This document shows, piece by piece, positions 8,492 to 17,143 of a stretch of DNA of 64,000 nt; the stretch's first letter is position 1; every line of letters starts with the position of its first letter. The position numbers and the translations under genes were made by a program. The notes under the pieces were generated by a model. It worked only from the letters and a program-made list of their open reading frames with translations, did not search any database and was not told where the DNA came from. The stretch spans positions 1 to 64,000 of the forward strand of contig NZ_BONQ01000055.1 of assembly GCF_016862795.1 (NCBI RefSeq). Reading direction: 5' to 3'. This DNA comes from Dactylosporangium siamense (GTDB lineage: Bacteria > Actinomycetota > Actinomycetes > Mycobacteriales > Micromonosporaceae).

Positions 8492-8845
8492 CTACAGCAG
8501 GCTCAGCACCGCGGTGACGGGATCGACGTCGGCGGGCAACGCCGGCCCGATCGCACAACAGGTCGCGGTGCCCGACGCGACCTGGGTCCGGCCGGCGTCG
8601 CGGATGACCTGCACCGGCAGGCCCGCGTCGCCGGCCCGGGCGCACAGGTCGGCGAGGTCCGCCTCCCCGCCGACCTTCAGCACCACCTTCGGCTGGCCGG
8701 CGCTCAACCAGTCGCCGAACACCGCACCGTGCGGCCCGGCGAGCACCGCCGCGACCGCCGCGTGCGCGACCTGTGCCGCGATCTTGCCCTTGCCCATGCC
8801 GAGGTCGGTGCGCACGACCAGGACCATCTTCGGTTCGCTGTTCAC
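8492..8845 (-). CDS. Peptidyl-tRNA hydrolase 2 (archaeal/eukaryal type)
   Basis: 117 residues from GTG 8845; an in-frame start at 8911 would add 22 residues that do not fit the family. Motifs are K-M-V-L-V-V-R-T-D-L-G-M-G-K-G-K-I-A-A-Q at the N-terminus and the D-A-G-R-T-Q-V turn near the end, both diagnostic of Pth2. The enzyme hydrolyses the ester bond of peptidyl-tRNA released by stalled ribosomes. Most bacteria use the unrelated Pth1, and Pth2 is an extra copy in many actinobacteria. It is convergent with the MalG-like gene (7 bp apart) and lies next to the phytase. Confidence 0.88.
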   Translation of the reverse strand: MNSEPKMVLVVRTDLGMGKGKIAAQVAHAAVAAVLAGPHGAVFGDWLSAGQPKVVLKVGGEADLADLCARAGDAGLPVQVIRDAGRTQVASGTATCCAIGPALPADVDPVTAVLSLL

Positions 8846-8907
8846 GACCCCGGATGCTATCGCGGGTGACCCGCGCACGGCCCGGACGACCGTGCGCGGG
8901 TCGCACG

Positions 8908-10188
8908 TCACGACGTGCGGGCGCCGCGCAGGAAGCCGGCGTCGAGGAACTTGAAGTTGGTGTTCTCCCGGTCACCGGCCGCCGGCGTGTTCTCACCGTC
9001 GTGCACGACCAGCAGCCCGCCGGGGAAGCCGGGCAGGGCGGTGGCGGTCACGGCCGCGCCGTCGCAGGCCTGGGATCCGTCGGCGCGGGCGCCGTCGACG
9101 ACCGCGAACCGGCCGGTCGGGCGCAGCGTCAGCCGGTCGTAGGTGTAGAACGTGTCGTCGCCCTGGCTGGACACCAGCAGCGTGCCGGTCAGCGGGCCGG
9201 TGCGTAGGATGGTGAGCCCCTCGACGTCCGCGGCGATGCGGCCGCCGTAGCCCGGGTCGGCGGCGTAGTCCACGACGCAGTCGTCCTCGGCCTCGTCGAA
9301 GCGGGCCGGGACGCCGAACTCGCGGGTGCGTTCCACCGACTGCGGGGCACCGCGGAAGCGGCCGCCCCACACCGCGACCCGCCACAGGCCGACGGTCTCC
9401 TGCGCCAGGTACGCCACCCGGGTCGCCGGGTCCACGACGGTGCCCTCGACCTGCGGCCCGTCGCCGGGGTCGGCGCACGGTGACCACGCCGAGCCGTCCG
9501 GCAGCCGGAACGTCGAGGGCAGGGTCAGCCGGTCGACCCGCTGGTAGGTCACCGCGGAGCCCTTCGCGACGAGCTTGAACAGCCCGACGTCGCTGGTGCT
9601 GCGGCGACTGACGACCGCATACGGGGTGCCGTCGAAGTCCCGGTAGGTGCCCAGCCCGTAGGCGGTGCGCTGCTCGTTGACCTCGGCCTGCCCGGTGCTG
9701 AACGCGAACGGGACGTCGGGTGCGGTCACGTCGGTGAGCGTCCCGGTCGCCGGGTCGATGCGGTAGAAGCGCAGCTGGTCGCGGCCGCGGTCGGTGACGA
9801 CGGCCAGGTCGACGGTCCGGCCGCCGAGCCGGAAGTCCTGCACCAGGTCGACGTTGTTGAACCGGCCGGACTCGTCGTCCTCGCCGGGCGCCGGCGGGGT
9901 CGCGATCGCCTGCCGTTCGCGGCCCGCGAGGTCGTAGACGCGCAGGCCGCCGTTCTTGGCGGTGGCGATGACCCGGCTGGCGCCGCGGTCACGCTCGTTG
10001 ACCCAGATCGCGGGGTCGTCGGCGTTGGCGTCGCCGCCGGCCTCGTCGTCGTACAGGGCCGGTGTCTCCACGCGTGGGGTCACGGTCCGCAGTCCCGGCG
10101 TGGCCTGGACGGCCGGTGCGGCCTGCGCGGCCGCGGGAATGAGCAACAATGGCACGGCCACGGCCGTGAGCGTCAAGAGTCGTCGCAT
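8908..10188 (-). CDS. Secreted beta-propeller phytase
   Basis: 426 residues with a Sec signal peptide (residues 1-23, ending AAAQA). The mature chain has hallmarks of the six-bladed beta-propeller phytase family: D-A-N-A-D-D-P-A-I-W near residue 53, A-T-A-K-N-G-G-L, the central T-A-Y-G-L-G-T-Y, and D-V-E-G-L-T-I in the C-terminal half. These enzymes use Ca2+ to remove phosphate from myo-inositol hexakisphosphate outside the cell. The gene lies on the same strand as, and downstream of, a PiT phosphate transporter cluster. A strong hairpin at 10220-10252 in between suggests a separate or attenuated transcript. Function is secure; regulation is inferred. Confidence 0.92.
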   Translation of the reverse strand: MRRLLTLTAVAVPLLLIPAAAQAAPAVQATPGLRTVTPRVETPALYDDEAGGDANADDPAIWVNERDRGASRVIATAKNGGLRVYDLAGRERQAIATPPAPGEDDESGRFNNVDLVQDFRLGGRTVDLAVVTDRGRDQLRFYRIDPATGTLTDVTAPDVPFAFSTGQAEVNEQRTAYGLGTYRDFDGTPYAVVSRRSTSDVGLFKLVAKGSAVTYQRVDRLTLPSTFRLPDGSAWSPCADPGDGPQVEGTVVDPATRVAYLAQETVGLWRVAVWGGRFRGAPQSVERTREFGVPARFDEAEDDCVVDYAADPGYGGRIAADVEGLTILRTGPLTGTLLVSSQGDDTFYTYDRLTLRPTGRFAVVDGARADGSQACDGAAVTATALPGFPGGLLVVHDGENTPAAGDRENTNFKFLDAGFLRGARTS

Positions 10189-10219
10189 CGACCGAAACTA
10201 TGGTGCGCCGCCGTCGCGC

Positions 10220-10252
10220 AGGCGAACGCCGATGAAACACCGGCGTTCGCCT
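10220..10252 (-). terminator. Hairpin between DUF3349 gene and phytase gene
   Basis: AGGCGAACGCCG and CGGCGTTCGCCT form a perfect 12-bp stem with an 8-nt loop (ATGAAACA), 11 nt after the DUF3349 stop. It fits a terminator for the phosphate-transport operon, or an attenuator ahead of the phytase gene. Confidence 0.65.
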
Positions 10253-10263
10253 GTGCCGATGGT

Positions 10264-10593
10264 TCAGTCGGTCGGCGGGTCGGCGAGGGGCCAGCCGCCG
10301 GCGGCGAGACGGGCGGACACGCGGGCGACGTCCTCGGCCGAGGCCGGTTGCAGCACCGCGTCGTTGATCATCGCCTCGATGTCGGTGGTGCTGATCGGGT
10401 CGGCGGTGCGCTGCGACTCGTCCGCGAGGTCCTGAGCGATCTTGTGGATCTCGGTGTCGGTCAGTTTGCGGCGCAGCAGCCCGAGCAGCGCCACGTAGTC
10501 CTGGCGGGGCACGCCGGACGGGTAGCCGGCCCGCAGCCACTCCACGGTGCGGGTCAGGAAGTTCGAGCGGAGCTCACCCACGGCGGTCCTCAC
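10264..10593 (-). CDS. DUF3349-family protein
   Basis: 109 residues with the DUF3349 core W-L-R-A-G-Y-P-S-G-V-P and Y-V-A-L-L-G-L-L-R-R-K-L-T at residues about 19-45. This is a small helical domain known from actinobacteria with no proven function. It overlaps the upstream membrane-protein gene by 4 nt (GTGA), so it is translationally coupled to the PiT operon. The context suggests a cytosolic accessory of phosphate transport. Confidence 0.8.
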   Translation of the reverse strand: MRTAVGELRSNFLTRTVEWLRAGYPSGVPRQDYVALLGLLRRKLTDTEIHKIAQDLADESQRTADPISTTDIEAMINDAVLQPASAEDVARVSARLAAGGWPLADPPTD

Positions 10594-10904
10594 TTGTCCA
10601 CGATGGTCGGGTACACGTGCTCGAAGCTGATCGCCTTGCCGAAGCCCGACGCGACGATGAAGGTGATGCCCAGGGCCACGCCGAACAGCACGATGGCGAA
10701 GCAGGCGTAGCCGGCGACGGTGCCGATGGGGTGTGCCCGCGGTCCGGAGGCGCCCGCCTGGTGCTCCTCGGCGTCACCGCCGGCGCCGTAGGCGAGGGAC
10801 CTCACGCCGAGGGCGAACAGGGCCGGCAGGCCGGCGCCCAGGATGAGCCCCGCCAGCAGGACCTTCCAGGCGGCCTCGAGCGCGAATCCAAGGTTGTGCT
10901 GCAT
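10590..10904 (-). CDS. Small two-TM membrane protein of the PiT operon
   Basis: 104 residues with two hydrophobic segments (about 13-36 and 60-85) and a Gly/Ala-rich, charged loop between them. The ribosome-binding site GAGAGGA lies upstream of ATG 10904, only 14 bp after the PiT gene. I do not recognise the family. Its fixed position between pit and the DUF3349 gene suggests an accessory subunit or regulator of the transporter, which is inference. Confidence 0.75.
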   Translation of the reverse strand: MQHNLGFALEAAWKVLLAGLILGAGLPALFALGVRSLAYGAGGDAEEHQAGASGPRAHPIGTVAGYACFAIVLFGVALGITFIVASGFGKAISFEHVYPTIVDK

Positions 10905-10918
10905 CTCGCCCGGTCCTC

Positions 10919-12127
10919 TCAGCGATCCGCGTCGGCGAGCTCGCGCCGGGCGTCCCAGTCGTCATTGACGTTGTTGTGGTCGACCGGCTGCCGGCGCGAC
11001 CGCAGGTACATGTATGCGGCAGCGGCGATCAGCAGCAGGAAGATGGCGATCGCGCCGGCGAGACCGCCGATCGCGTGGCCGATCCACCACATGATCGCGC
11101 CGACGATCGCCGCCGCCGGCAGCGTGGTCAGCCATGCGGCGACCATGCGCCCGGCCACCGCCCAGCGCACCAGCGCGCCCGGCCGGCCCACGCCGCTGCC
11201 GAGGATCGAGCCGGTCGCGACGTGCGTGGTGGACAGCGCGAAGCCCAGGTGGCTCGAGGTCAGGATCACCGCCGCCGACGCCGACTCGGCCGCCAGGCCC
11301 TGCGGCGGGGAGATCTCCACGAGGCCCTTGCCCAGGGTCCTGATGATCCGCCAGCCACCGAGGTAGGTGCCCGCCGCGATCGTCACGGCGCACGCGGCCT
11401 TCACCCAGAACGGGATGTTCTTGGTGTCGGTCCAGTCGCCGGTCGCGATCAGGGCCAGCGTGATCACGCCCATGGTCTTCTGCGCGTCGTTGGTGCCGTG
11501 CGCGAGCGACACCAGCGACGCGCTGCCGATCTGCCCCCACCGGAACCCGTTGTCGGTGAACCGGCGGGCGACCCCGGTGGTGATCCGGTAGATCAGCCAG
11601 GTGCCGACCGCGGCGATGACACCGGCGATCACCGGCGACATGATCGCTGGCAGAATGACCTTGCCGATGACGCCGTCGAGCTTGCTGCCGTTGCCGTTCC
11701 AGTTGACGCCGGCCCAGCCGAGTCCGGCGATCGAGGCGCCGATGAGCCCGCCGAACAGCGCGTGCGACGAGCTGGACGGCAGCCCGAGCAGCCAGGTCAG
11801 CAGGTTCCAGGTGATGCCGCCGACGAGGCCGGCCAGGATGATCAGCAACAGTGCTGATCCGCCGTCGGCGACCAGGTCCGGTTTCGGGGTGCCGTTGGAG
11901 TTCTGGATCTTCACGACGGCGTTGCTCACCGTCAGTGCGACCTCGACGGACAGGAAGGCACCCACCAGGTTCAGGATGCCCGACAGGAGCACGGCGACCT
12001 TCGGCCGCAGGGCGTGCGTGGCGATGGAGGTCGCCATGGCGTTGGCGGTGTCGTGGAACCCGTTCGTGAAGTCGAACCCGAGCGCCGTCACGATCACCAG
12101 GATGAGGACCACGGTTGTTTCGGTCAC
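10919..12127 (-). CDS. PiT-family inorganic phosphate transporter
   Basis: 402 residues from GTG 12127, with about ten membrane segments. Both inverted PiT signature repeats are present: G-F-H-D-T-A-N-A-M-A-T at residues about 24-34 and S-L-A-H-G-T-N-D-A-Q-K-T-M-G in the second half. These residues form the phosphate and cation sites of the low-affinity, proton- or metal-coupled phosphate importer. It heads an operon with two small genes. No clear PHO box was seen in the short upstream region (12128-12226). Together with the phytase this makes a phosphate-acquisition cluster. Confidence 0.92.
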   Translation of the reverse strand: MTETTVVLILVIVTALGFDFTNGFHDTANAMATSIATHALRPKVAVLLSGILNLVGAFLSVEVALTVSNAVVKIQNSNGTPKPDLVADGGSALLLIILAGLVGGITWNLLTWLLGLPSSSSHALFGGLIGASIAGLGWAGVNWNGNGSKLDGVIGKVILPAIMSPVIAGVIAAVGTWLIYRITTGVARRFTDNGFRWGQIGSASLVSLAHGTNDAQKTMGVITLALIATGDWTDTKNIPFWVKAACAVTIAAGTYLGGWRIIRTLGKGLVEISPPQGLAAESASAAVILTSSHLGFALSTTHVATGSILGSGVGRPGALVRWAVAGRMVAAWLTTLPAAAIVGAIMWWIGHAIGGLAGAIAIFLLLIAAAAYMYLRSRRQPVDHNNVNDDWDARRELADADR

Positions 12128-12226
12128 GTCTCGATCGTCACCCGGTCCACCGGCTCCGGCCAGCGGGGGGACCGTGCCAACACGCGAGTTCGCCGGACCG
12201 TCACGGCCCGGTCACCCGCCCGGCGG

Positions 12227-13153
12227 TCAGGGGCGCCGCAGGGCGTAACGCACGCGGGTCCAGCCGTCGTCGTGGCTGACGGCGAGCGCCTCGCTCAGCT
12301 GCCGGGCGATCCACAGGCCGCGGCCGCCGATGAGCAGCTCGGCCGGGGGCCGGTAGCCGACGAGCGGGTCGGCGGGGCCGGGACCGTCGTCGGCGATCTC
12401 GCACACCAGCGCCGGGTCGGCGGCCCAGACCCGCAGCTCCCGCCGGGTGCCGCCGTGCAGCACGGCGTTGGCGACGATCTCGCTGGTGACGAGCAGGAGC
12501 TCGTCGAGCCGGCCGGCGTCGGGCCAGCCGTGCTCGGCGGCGACCCGCCCGACCAGCCAGCGGGCGTCGGCGACGCTGTCGCCGAGCGTCGCGACGAGCG
12601 CCGGCGGGCCGTCGACCGGTGGCATCGGCTCGGGCACCGCGTCGAGGAACTCCGCCGGCGGGCGGTAGGCCGTGTTGCCGCCGGGTTCCGCCGCGGTCAG
12701 CGTCGGGTGGGTGCGGCGGGCGTCGGCGAGCACGGCGCCGGGCAGGACCCGGGTGTCGTAGGGGCAGACGATCCAGGCGGGCGCGTCGGCGAACACCGCG
12801 TTGACCACGGACTCGTAGCGGGTCCAGGTCGTGTGCCGGGCCGGCGGGCCGAAGCCGACCTCGCCGATGATGCGGACCGCCTCGTGTCCACGGCTGGTCG
12901 CGTCGGCCAGGAGCCGCCCCCAGCCCGCGATGGTGCGCGCCGGTCGCTGGTACCACTCGTCCCGGTCGATGAACTGCACCGCCGTCGCGGCCTGGCCGAG
13001 CGCGTCGCGCAGCAGTCCCGCGTTGTTGTGGGTGACGGCGGCCATGACCGCGTCGTCGCGCTGCAGCCCGTCGCGGACGAACGGCACGAGCACGTCGGTG
13101 AAGCGCGCGTCGGTGCCGTAGAAGAACGCGTCATGGGTCAGCTGGTCCTGCAT
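12227..13153 (-). CDS. MEDS-domain/HATPase_c anti-sigma-type regulator
   Basis: 308 residues from ATG 13153, with GGAGG 9 nt upstream; an ATG two codons earlier is also possible. Residues about 5-165 form a MEDS (DcmR-type sensory) domain, with H-D-A-F-F-Y-G-T-D and F-V-R-D-G-L-Q-R-D-D-A-V. Residues about 195-308 form an RsbW-like ATPase with E-I-V-A-N-A-V-L-H-G (N box), D-D-G-P-G and G-G-R-G-L-W-I-A-R. Such proteins probably phosphorylate or bind anti-sigma antagonists in response to a small ligand bound by MEDS. It is divergent from the EAL-HDOD gene, with 154 bp between. Sigma partner is unknown. Confidence 0.88.
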   Translation of the reverse strand: MQDQLTHDAFFYGTDARFTDVLVPFVRDGLQRDDAVMAAVTHNNAGLLRDALGQAATAVQFIDRDEWYQRPARTIAGWGRLLADATSRGHEAVRIIGEVGFGPPARHTTWTRYESVVNAVFADAPAWIVCPYDTRVLPGAVLADARRTHPTLTAAEPGGNTAYRPPAEFLDAVPEPMPPVDGPPALVATLGDSVADARWLVGRVAAEHGWPDAGRLDELLLVTSEIVANAVLHGGTRRELRVWAADPALVCEIADDGPGPADPLVGYRPPAELLIGGRGLWIARQLSEALAVSHDDGWTRVRYALRRP

Positions 13154-13307
13154 CCCCATCAGCCTCCACCGGCGTCCCCGCCGACCCGTCCAGATCGACG
13201 AAGTCCGGGTCACGCAGGTCCACCGTACTCCCAACTCGGCCATCTGCGGCAAAGGGTGTATTGACCATTCCGCACCATTCGGACGGTTTTAGCGCGATTA
13301 TGGCCTG

Positions 13308-14567
13308 GTGAGCGAGCATGCGGAGGCACCTGGCAGCGGTCACGTCGTGCACGTCGCCCGGCAGCCCATCTACGACCGCAACGGCGTCGTCGTCGCCGAC
13401 GAGCTGCTGTTCCGGGCCCGGGCGACCTCGTCCGGCGCGGACCGCAGCGACTCCCACGCCACCGCCCGGGTGCTGGTCGCCGCGTTCACCGAGTTCGGGC
13501 TGCGCGACCTGTCCGGCGGGCGGGACTGCTTCGTCAACCTGACCCGCGACTTCCTCACCGGCCGGCTGCCGCTGCCGTTCGACGGCACCCAGGCCGTCCT
13601 CGAGGTCCTGGAGACGACCACCGTCGACGACGAGGTCATCGCCGGCGTCACCGCCCTCGTCGAGCACGGGTACACCATCGCGCTGGACGATTTTGTCCTC
13701 GGCGGCGGCCACGAACCGCTGCTCCCCCTCGCCAGCTACGTGAAGATCGACCTGCTGCACGCCTCGGAGCCCGAGGTCCGCGCCGCCGTCGCCGAGTGCC
13801 GCCGGCACGGCCACCTGCGGCTCGTCGCGGAGCGCCTGGAAACCCCCGACGCGCTCCGGCTCGCGTTCACCCTCGGCTTCGAGCTGTTCCAGGGCGACAT
13901 CCTGGGCCGCCCGCACGTCAACTCGACCGTCACGCTCGCCCCGGCCCGGCTCACCCGGCTGCGGATGCTGCACGCGCTCAGCGCCGACGACGTCGACATG
14001 GACGAGGTCGTCGACCTCGTCGGCGGCGACGCGGCGCTGAGCCTGCGACTGCTGCGCGCCACCAACAACGCCGCGACCGGCCGCGCCCGGACCGTGTCGT
14101 CGATCCGGGACACCGTCGTCGCGCTCGGGCTCAACCGGATCCGGCAGTGGGTCACGCTGATGCTGGTCGCCGACCTCACCGAGGCCGACCCCGAACAGCT
14201 CAGCGGCGTGCTGGTCCGGGCCAGGTTCGCCCAGTTCCTCGCCGGCGCCGTGGGCCTGCCCGGCGACGTCGCCTACATCGGCGGGCTGCTGTCCGCGATC
14301 GCCGACCTCTTCGACGAGCCCGCCGACCGGATGCTGCAGGGCCTGCCCCTCGACGCGACCCTGGTCGACGCCCTGACCACCGGCCGCGGCCCGCTCGGCG
14401 ACGTGCTGCGCACCGCCCGCGCGTACATGATGCCGTCGGCGGAGATGCCACCGGCCGGGACCCTGCCGGCGCAGACGTCCGTGGACACCGCGGACATGGC
14501 CATGGCCTACCTGTCGGCGATCCACTCGACGAACACCACCCTCGCCGAGCTCACCGCCGACGTGTAG
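13308..14567 (+). CDS. EAL-HDOD signalling protein (YuxH type), copy 1
   Basis: 419 residues from GTG 13308. Residues about 15-205 resemble an EAL domain but the EAL motif reads E-L-L and only part of the catalytic set remains (A-L-D-D-F near 127). This subtype is generally thought not to hydrolyse c-di-GMP. Residues about 208-400 form an HDOD domain (L-V-G-G-D-A-A-L-S-L-R-L-L-R-A-T-N and V-A-L-G-L-N-R-I-R-Q-W-V-T-L-M). A close paralogue lies at 60875. The next gene, an SDR, follows after 10 bp. Role is probably c-di-GMP-linked signalling or scaffolding. Confidence 0.88.
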   Translation: MSEHAEAPGSGHVVHVARQPIYDRNGVVVADELLFRARATSSGADRSDSHATARVLVAAFTEFGLRDLSGGRDCFVNLTRDFLTGRLPLPFDGTQAVLEVLETTTVDDEVIAGVTALVEHGYTIALDDFVLGGGHEPLLPLASYVKIDLLHASEPEVRAAVAECRRHGHLRLVAERLETPDALRLAFTLGFELFQGDILGRPHVNSTVTLAPARLTRLRMLHALSADDVDMDEVVDLVGGDAALSLRLLRATNNAATGRARTVSSIRDTVVALGLNRIRQWVTLMLVADLTEADPEQLSGVLVRARFAQFLAGAVGLPGDVAYIGGLLSAIADLFDEPADRMLQGLPLDATLVDALTTGRGPLGDVLRTARAYMMPSAEMPPAGTLPAQTSVDTADMAMAYLSAIHSTNTTLAELTADV

Positions 14568-14577
14568 CGTCCCCGCG

Positions 14578-15330
14578 ATGACGGCTGCAGGAGTGGTACT
14601 GGTGACCGGCGCCTCGCGCGGTCTCGGCGCGTCGATCGCGCGGACCCTGGCCGCCGACGGCTGGGCCGTCGCCGTCAACTACCGGCACGGCGCGGACGCG
14701 GCCGGCGCGGTCGTCGACGGCATCCGCGCCGCCGGTGGCACCGCCGCGGCTTTCGAGGCCGACGTGACCGACGAGGCGTCGGTCGCCGCCCTCGCCGCCG
14801 CGGTGACCGACCGGCTCGGGCCGGTCACCGCGCTCGTCGCCAACGCCACCGGCCCGCAGCCGGAGGTCGCCGTCGAGGACCTCACCTGGGACGACCACCT
14901 CGGCCAGCTGCTGTTCTTCGTGAAGAGCCCGACGCTGCTGGTCCAGGCCGCGGTGCCGGCGATGCGGGCCGCCGGCACCGGCCGGGTCGTGCTGATCGGC
15001 TCCGACATGGTCGACCGGGCCCTGCCCGGCTGGTCGGCCTACGTGGCGGCCAAGGCGGCCCAGGTCGGCCTGGCCCGCACCTGGGCCCGCGAGCTCGGCC
15101 CGCACGGCGTCACCGTCAACGTCGTCGCCCCCGGCTGGGTCCCGGTCGAGCGGCACGCCGGCGTCGGCGAGGACGCCGTCGAGCAGTACGTCGCCGGGGT
15201 CCCGCTGGGCCGCGTCGGCCGCCCCGAGGACGTCGCCGCCGCGGTGCGCTGGCTGCTGTCGGACGCCGCGTCGTTCGTCACCGGCGAACGCGTCACCGTC
15301 AACGGCGGACACACCGCCGGCACGTCATGA
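14578..15330 (+). CDS. Short-chain dehydrogenase/reductase (FabG-like)
   Basis: 250 residues with the Rossmann cofactor motif V-T-G-A-S-R-G-L-G at residues about 9-17, the N-A-x-G-like N-A-T-G near 90, the catalytic Ser in I-G-S-D-M and the Y-x-x-x-K pair in S-A-Y-V-A-A-K. The C-terminus F-V-T-G-E-R-V-T-V-N-G-G is typical of FabG-like 3-oxoacyl or ketone reductases. The R in the first strand/turn favours NADP(H). It starts 10 bp after the EAL-HDOD gene and overlaps the end of the convergent hydrolase gene by 6 bp. Substrate is unknown. Confidence 0.88.
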   Translation: MTAAGVVLVTGASRGLGASIARTLAADGWAVAVNYRHGADAAGAVVDGIRAAGGTAAAFEADVTDEASVAALAAAVTDRLGPVTALVANATGPQPEVAVEDLTWDDHLGQLLFFVKSPTLLVQAAVPAMRAAGTGRVVLIGSDMVDRALPGWSAYVAAKAAQVGLARTWARELGPHGVTVNVVAPGWVPVERHAGVGEDAVEQYVAGVPLGRVGRPEDVAAAVRWLLSDAASFVTGERVTVNGGHTAGTS

Positions 15331-16197
15331 CCCGGTCAGCACCTCGCTGATCCTCGCGGCCGGCTTCGGGTCGGTCAGGATCGTGTAGTGGTTGCAGTCC
15401 GGGATCAGCTCGGCCCGCAGCGGGCTCTGCGCCGTCCACCGCTCGACCAGGGGCCGCGGCAGGATCCCGGGTTCCTGGCCGAACATGCCCCGCGGCGCGT
15501 ACAGCAGGTCGGCGGGCAGCGTGAGCGCCTCCAGGTCCGCGCCGAACGTGGCGGCGTTGACGATCAGGTCCCGGCCGTCCGCTGCGACCGCGGCCGGGTC
15601 GACCCGGGAGCGGATCGCGCCCGGGTCGCCGGTGATGTCGTAGCGGGCGTACGCGTCGAGGTCGTCGTTCCAGGACGCGGCCATGGCCGGATGGTTGCGG
15701 AACAGCTCGACGTAGGCCTCCTCGGTCGGAAACGTCATCCGCAGCCGCAGGATCGCCGGGCCCAGGGTCGCCTCCAGGACCGCGTCGGGGTCGGCGCCGG
15801 CGGGAACCGGCAGCGGCAGGCCACCGTCGATGAGCACCAGGCGGGTGAACAGGTCGGGGAACCTGGTCGCCGCCCGCAGCGCCGCGTACGCGCCCATCGA
15901 CTGCCCGGTCAGGACGACCGGACGGCCGACCTGCCGGGCGGTCGCGGCGAGGTCCTCGGCGTGGCGGTCCATGCCGAACGGGCCGGGCAGGGTGTTGCTG
16001 CGGCCGCGACCGCGCAGGTCCAGGGCGAGCAGCGTCCAGCCGGCCGGCAGGGCCCGGGCGACCGCCGCGAACGACATCGCCGAGGCGGTGATGCCGTGCG
16101 CGGCGAGCACGACCGGACCGCCGTCGCCGGGGACGGCCGGCCCGGACCGCAGGGCGTGCAGCGGGCCGTCCGGGGTGGGGATCTCGACGGTGTCCAT
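15325..16197 (-). CDS. Alpha/beta-hydrolase (cytosolic)
   Basis: 290 residues from ATG 16197, with GGAG just upstream. The upstream in-frame GTG at 16257 lies closer to the previous gene and lacks a binding site. Motifs are the oxyanion A-A-H-G-I-T, the nucleophile elbow G-Q-S-M-G, and the catalytic His in C-N-H-Y-T-I. No signal peptide. It follows the secreted hydrolase gene with 23 bp between, so the pair is probably one operon. The exact substrate (ester, lactone or similar) cannot be assigned. Confidence 0.85.
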   Translation of the reverse strand: MDTVEIPTPDGPLHALRSGPAVPGDGGPVVLAAHGITASAMSFAAVARALPAGWTLLALDLRGRGRSNTLPGPFGMDRHAEDLAATARQVGRPVVLTGQSMGAYAALRAATRFPDLFTRLVLIDGGLPLPVPAGADPDAVLEATLGPAILRLRMTFPTEEAYVELFRNHPAMAASWNDDLDAYARYDITGDPGAIRSRVDPAAVAADGRDLIVNAATFGADLEALTLPADLLYAPRGMFGQEPGILPRPLVERWTAQSPLRAELIPDCNHYTILTDPKPAARISEVLTGS

Positions 16198-16220
16198 GGT
16201 GCTCCGTTGGGTCGTGGGAA

Positions 16221-17027
16221 TCAGGGGACGAGGGCGTTGCGGCGCACGTCGGACCACGTGCGGGTGTCCGTGCAGATGCCGCAGGACGGACCGTAGAACT
16301 CGGCGCGGGCCGCGGTGTCGCCCATCAGCTGGAAGCGGAACCAGGCGGTGGTCGGCGCCGCGAACGGGCCCGGGTCACCGACGACCGTGAAGTGGTCGGC
16401 GCCCCTGACCTCAGCGTAGATCGCCGGGATGTGGGTCGCGTCGTTGTAGAACGCCTTCACCAGGAACGGAAAGACGATGCTGTCGTGCTGCCCGGCCAGC
16501 AGCAGCGCCGGCACGTGCACGTCGTCGATGTCGGCCAGGGGGCCGGGCTGGATCGGCAGGATCGCGTCGATGCGCGGGTCGGCGCCGACGACGATCGCGG
16601 CGGCGCCGCCCTGCGAGTGCCCGGACGCGCCGATGTGCGCCAGGTCGACCTTGCCCCGGAAGATGCTGCCCGGGTCGGCGTCGGCTGCGGCGAGGGCGTC
16701 GATGCCGAGCCGCATCGAGATGCCGAGGTTGGAGGCGGGGGTGTTGGCGGCCGAGACGATGAAGCCGTGGCTGGCCCAGTACAGCAGCAGGTCCCGGTAG
16801 ACCAGCGGCGCGGCGCCGGTGCCGTTGCCCCACACGATCACCGGGTGGCGGCGCGGGCTCGAGGCGATGTCACGCGGGTAGTACAGGGTGTTGACCGCGC
16901 CGATCTGCACGGCGGTGGCGTAGGGACCGGGGGCGTCCCAGGGGTCCGCGGCCGCGGCGGGCGTCGCGGGGACCAGGATCGCCGCCGCCACGCACACGGC
17001 GGCGGCGAGGCGGAAACGGTGAGACAT
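16221..17027 (-). CDS. Secreted alpha/beta-hydrolase, cutinase/PETase-like
   Basis: 268 residues from ATG 17027, with the strong site GAGGAGG upstream. The signal peptide is residues 1-26 (ending PAAAA). The mature enzyme shows Y-P-R-D near the start, the nucleophile motif G-H-S-Q-G-G, the acid in G-Q-H-D-S-I and the His in G-A-D-H-F-T. Two C-terminal cysteines (C-G-I-C) could form a disulfide. This arrangement fits the polyester-hydrolase/cutinase-like branch of dienelactone-hydrolase-type enzymes acting on extracellular esters. It is divergent from a PucR-type regulator, which may control it. Confidence 0.8.
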   Translation of the reverse strand: MSHRFRLAAAVCVAAAILVPATPAAAADPWDAPGPYATAVQIGAVNTLYYPRDIASSPRRHPVIVWGNGTGAAPLVYRDLLLYWASHGFIVSAANTPASNLGISMRLGIDALAAADADPGSIFRGKVDLAHIGASGHSQGGAAAIVVGADPRIDAILPIQPGPLADIDDVHVPALLLAGQHDSIVFPFLVKAFYNDATHIPAIYAEVRGADHFTVVGDPGPFAAPTTAWFRFQLMGDTAARAEFYGPSCGICTDTRTWSDVRRNALVP

Positions 17028-17143
17028 GGTGCCTCCTCGTTGCTTTGGGGGTCCTTGCATCGTCGGGGTTCACCCGTGCCGGTGTCTGTGCGCATCTGCG
17101 GCAATGATTGACGCGCCGGTTTGGGCAATGTGACGATGCCCGG

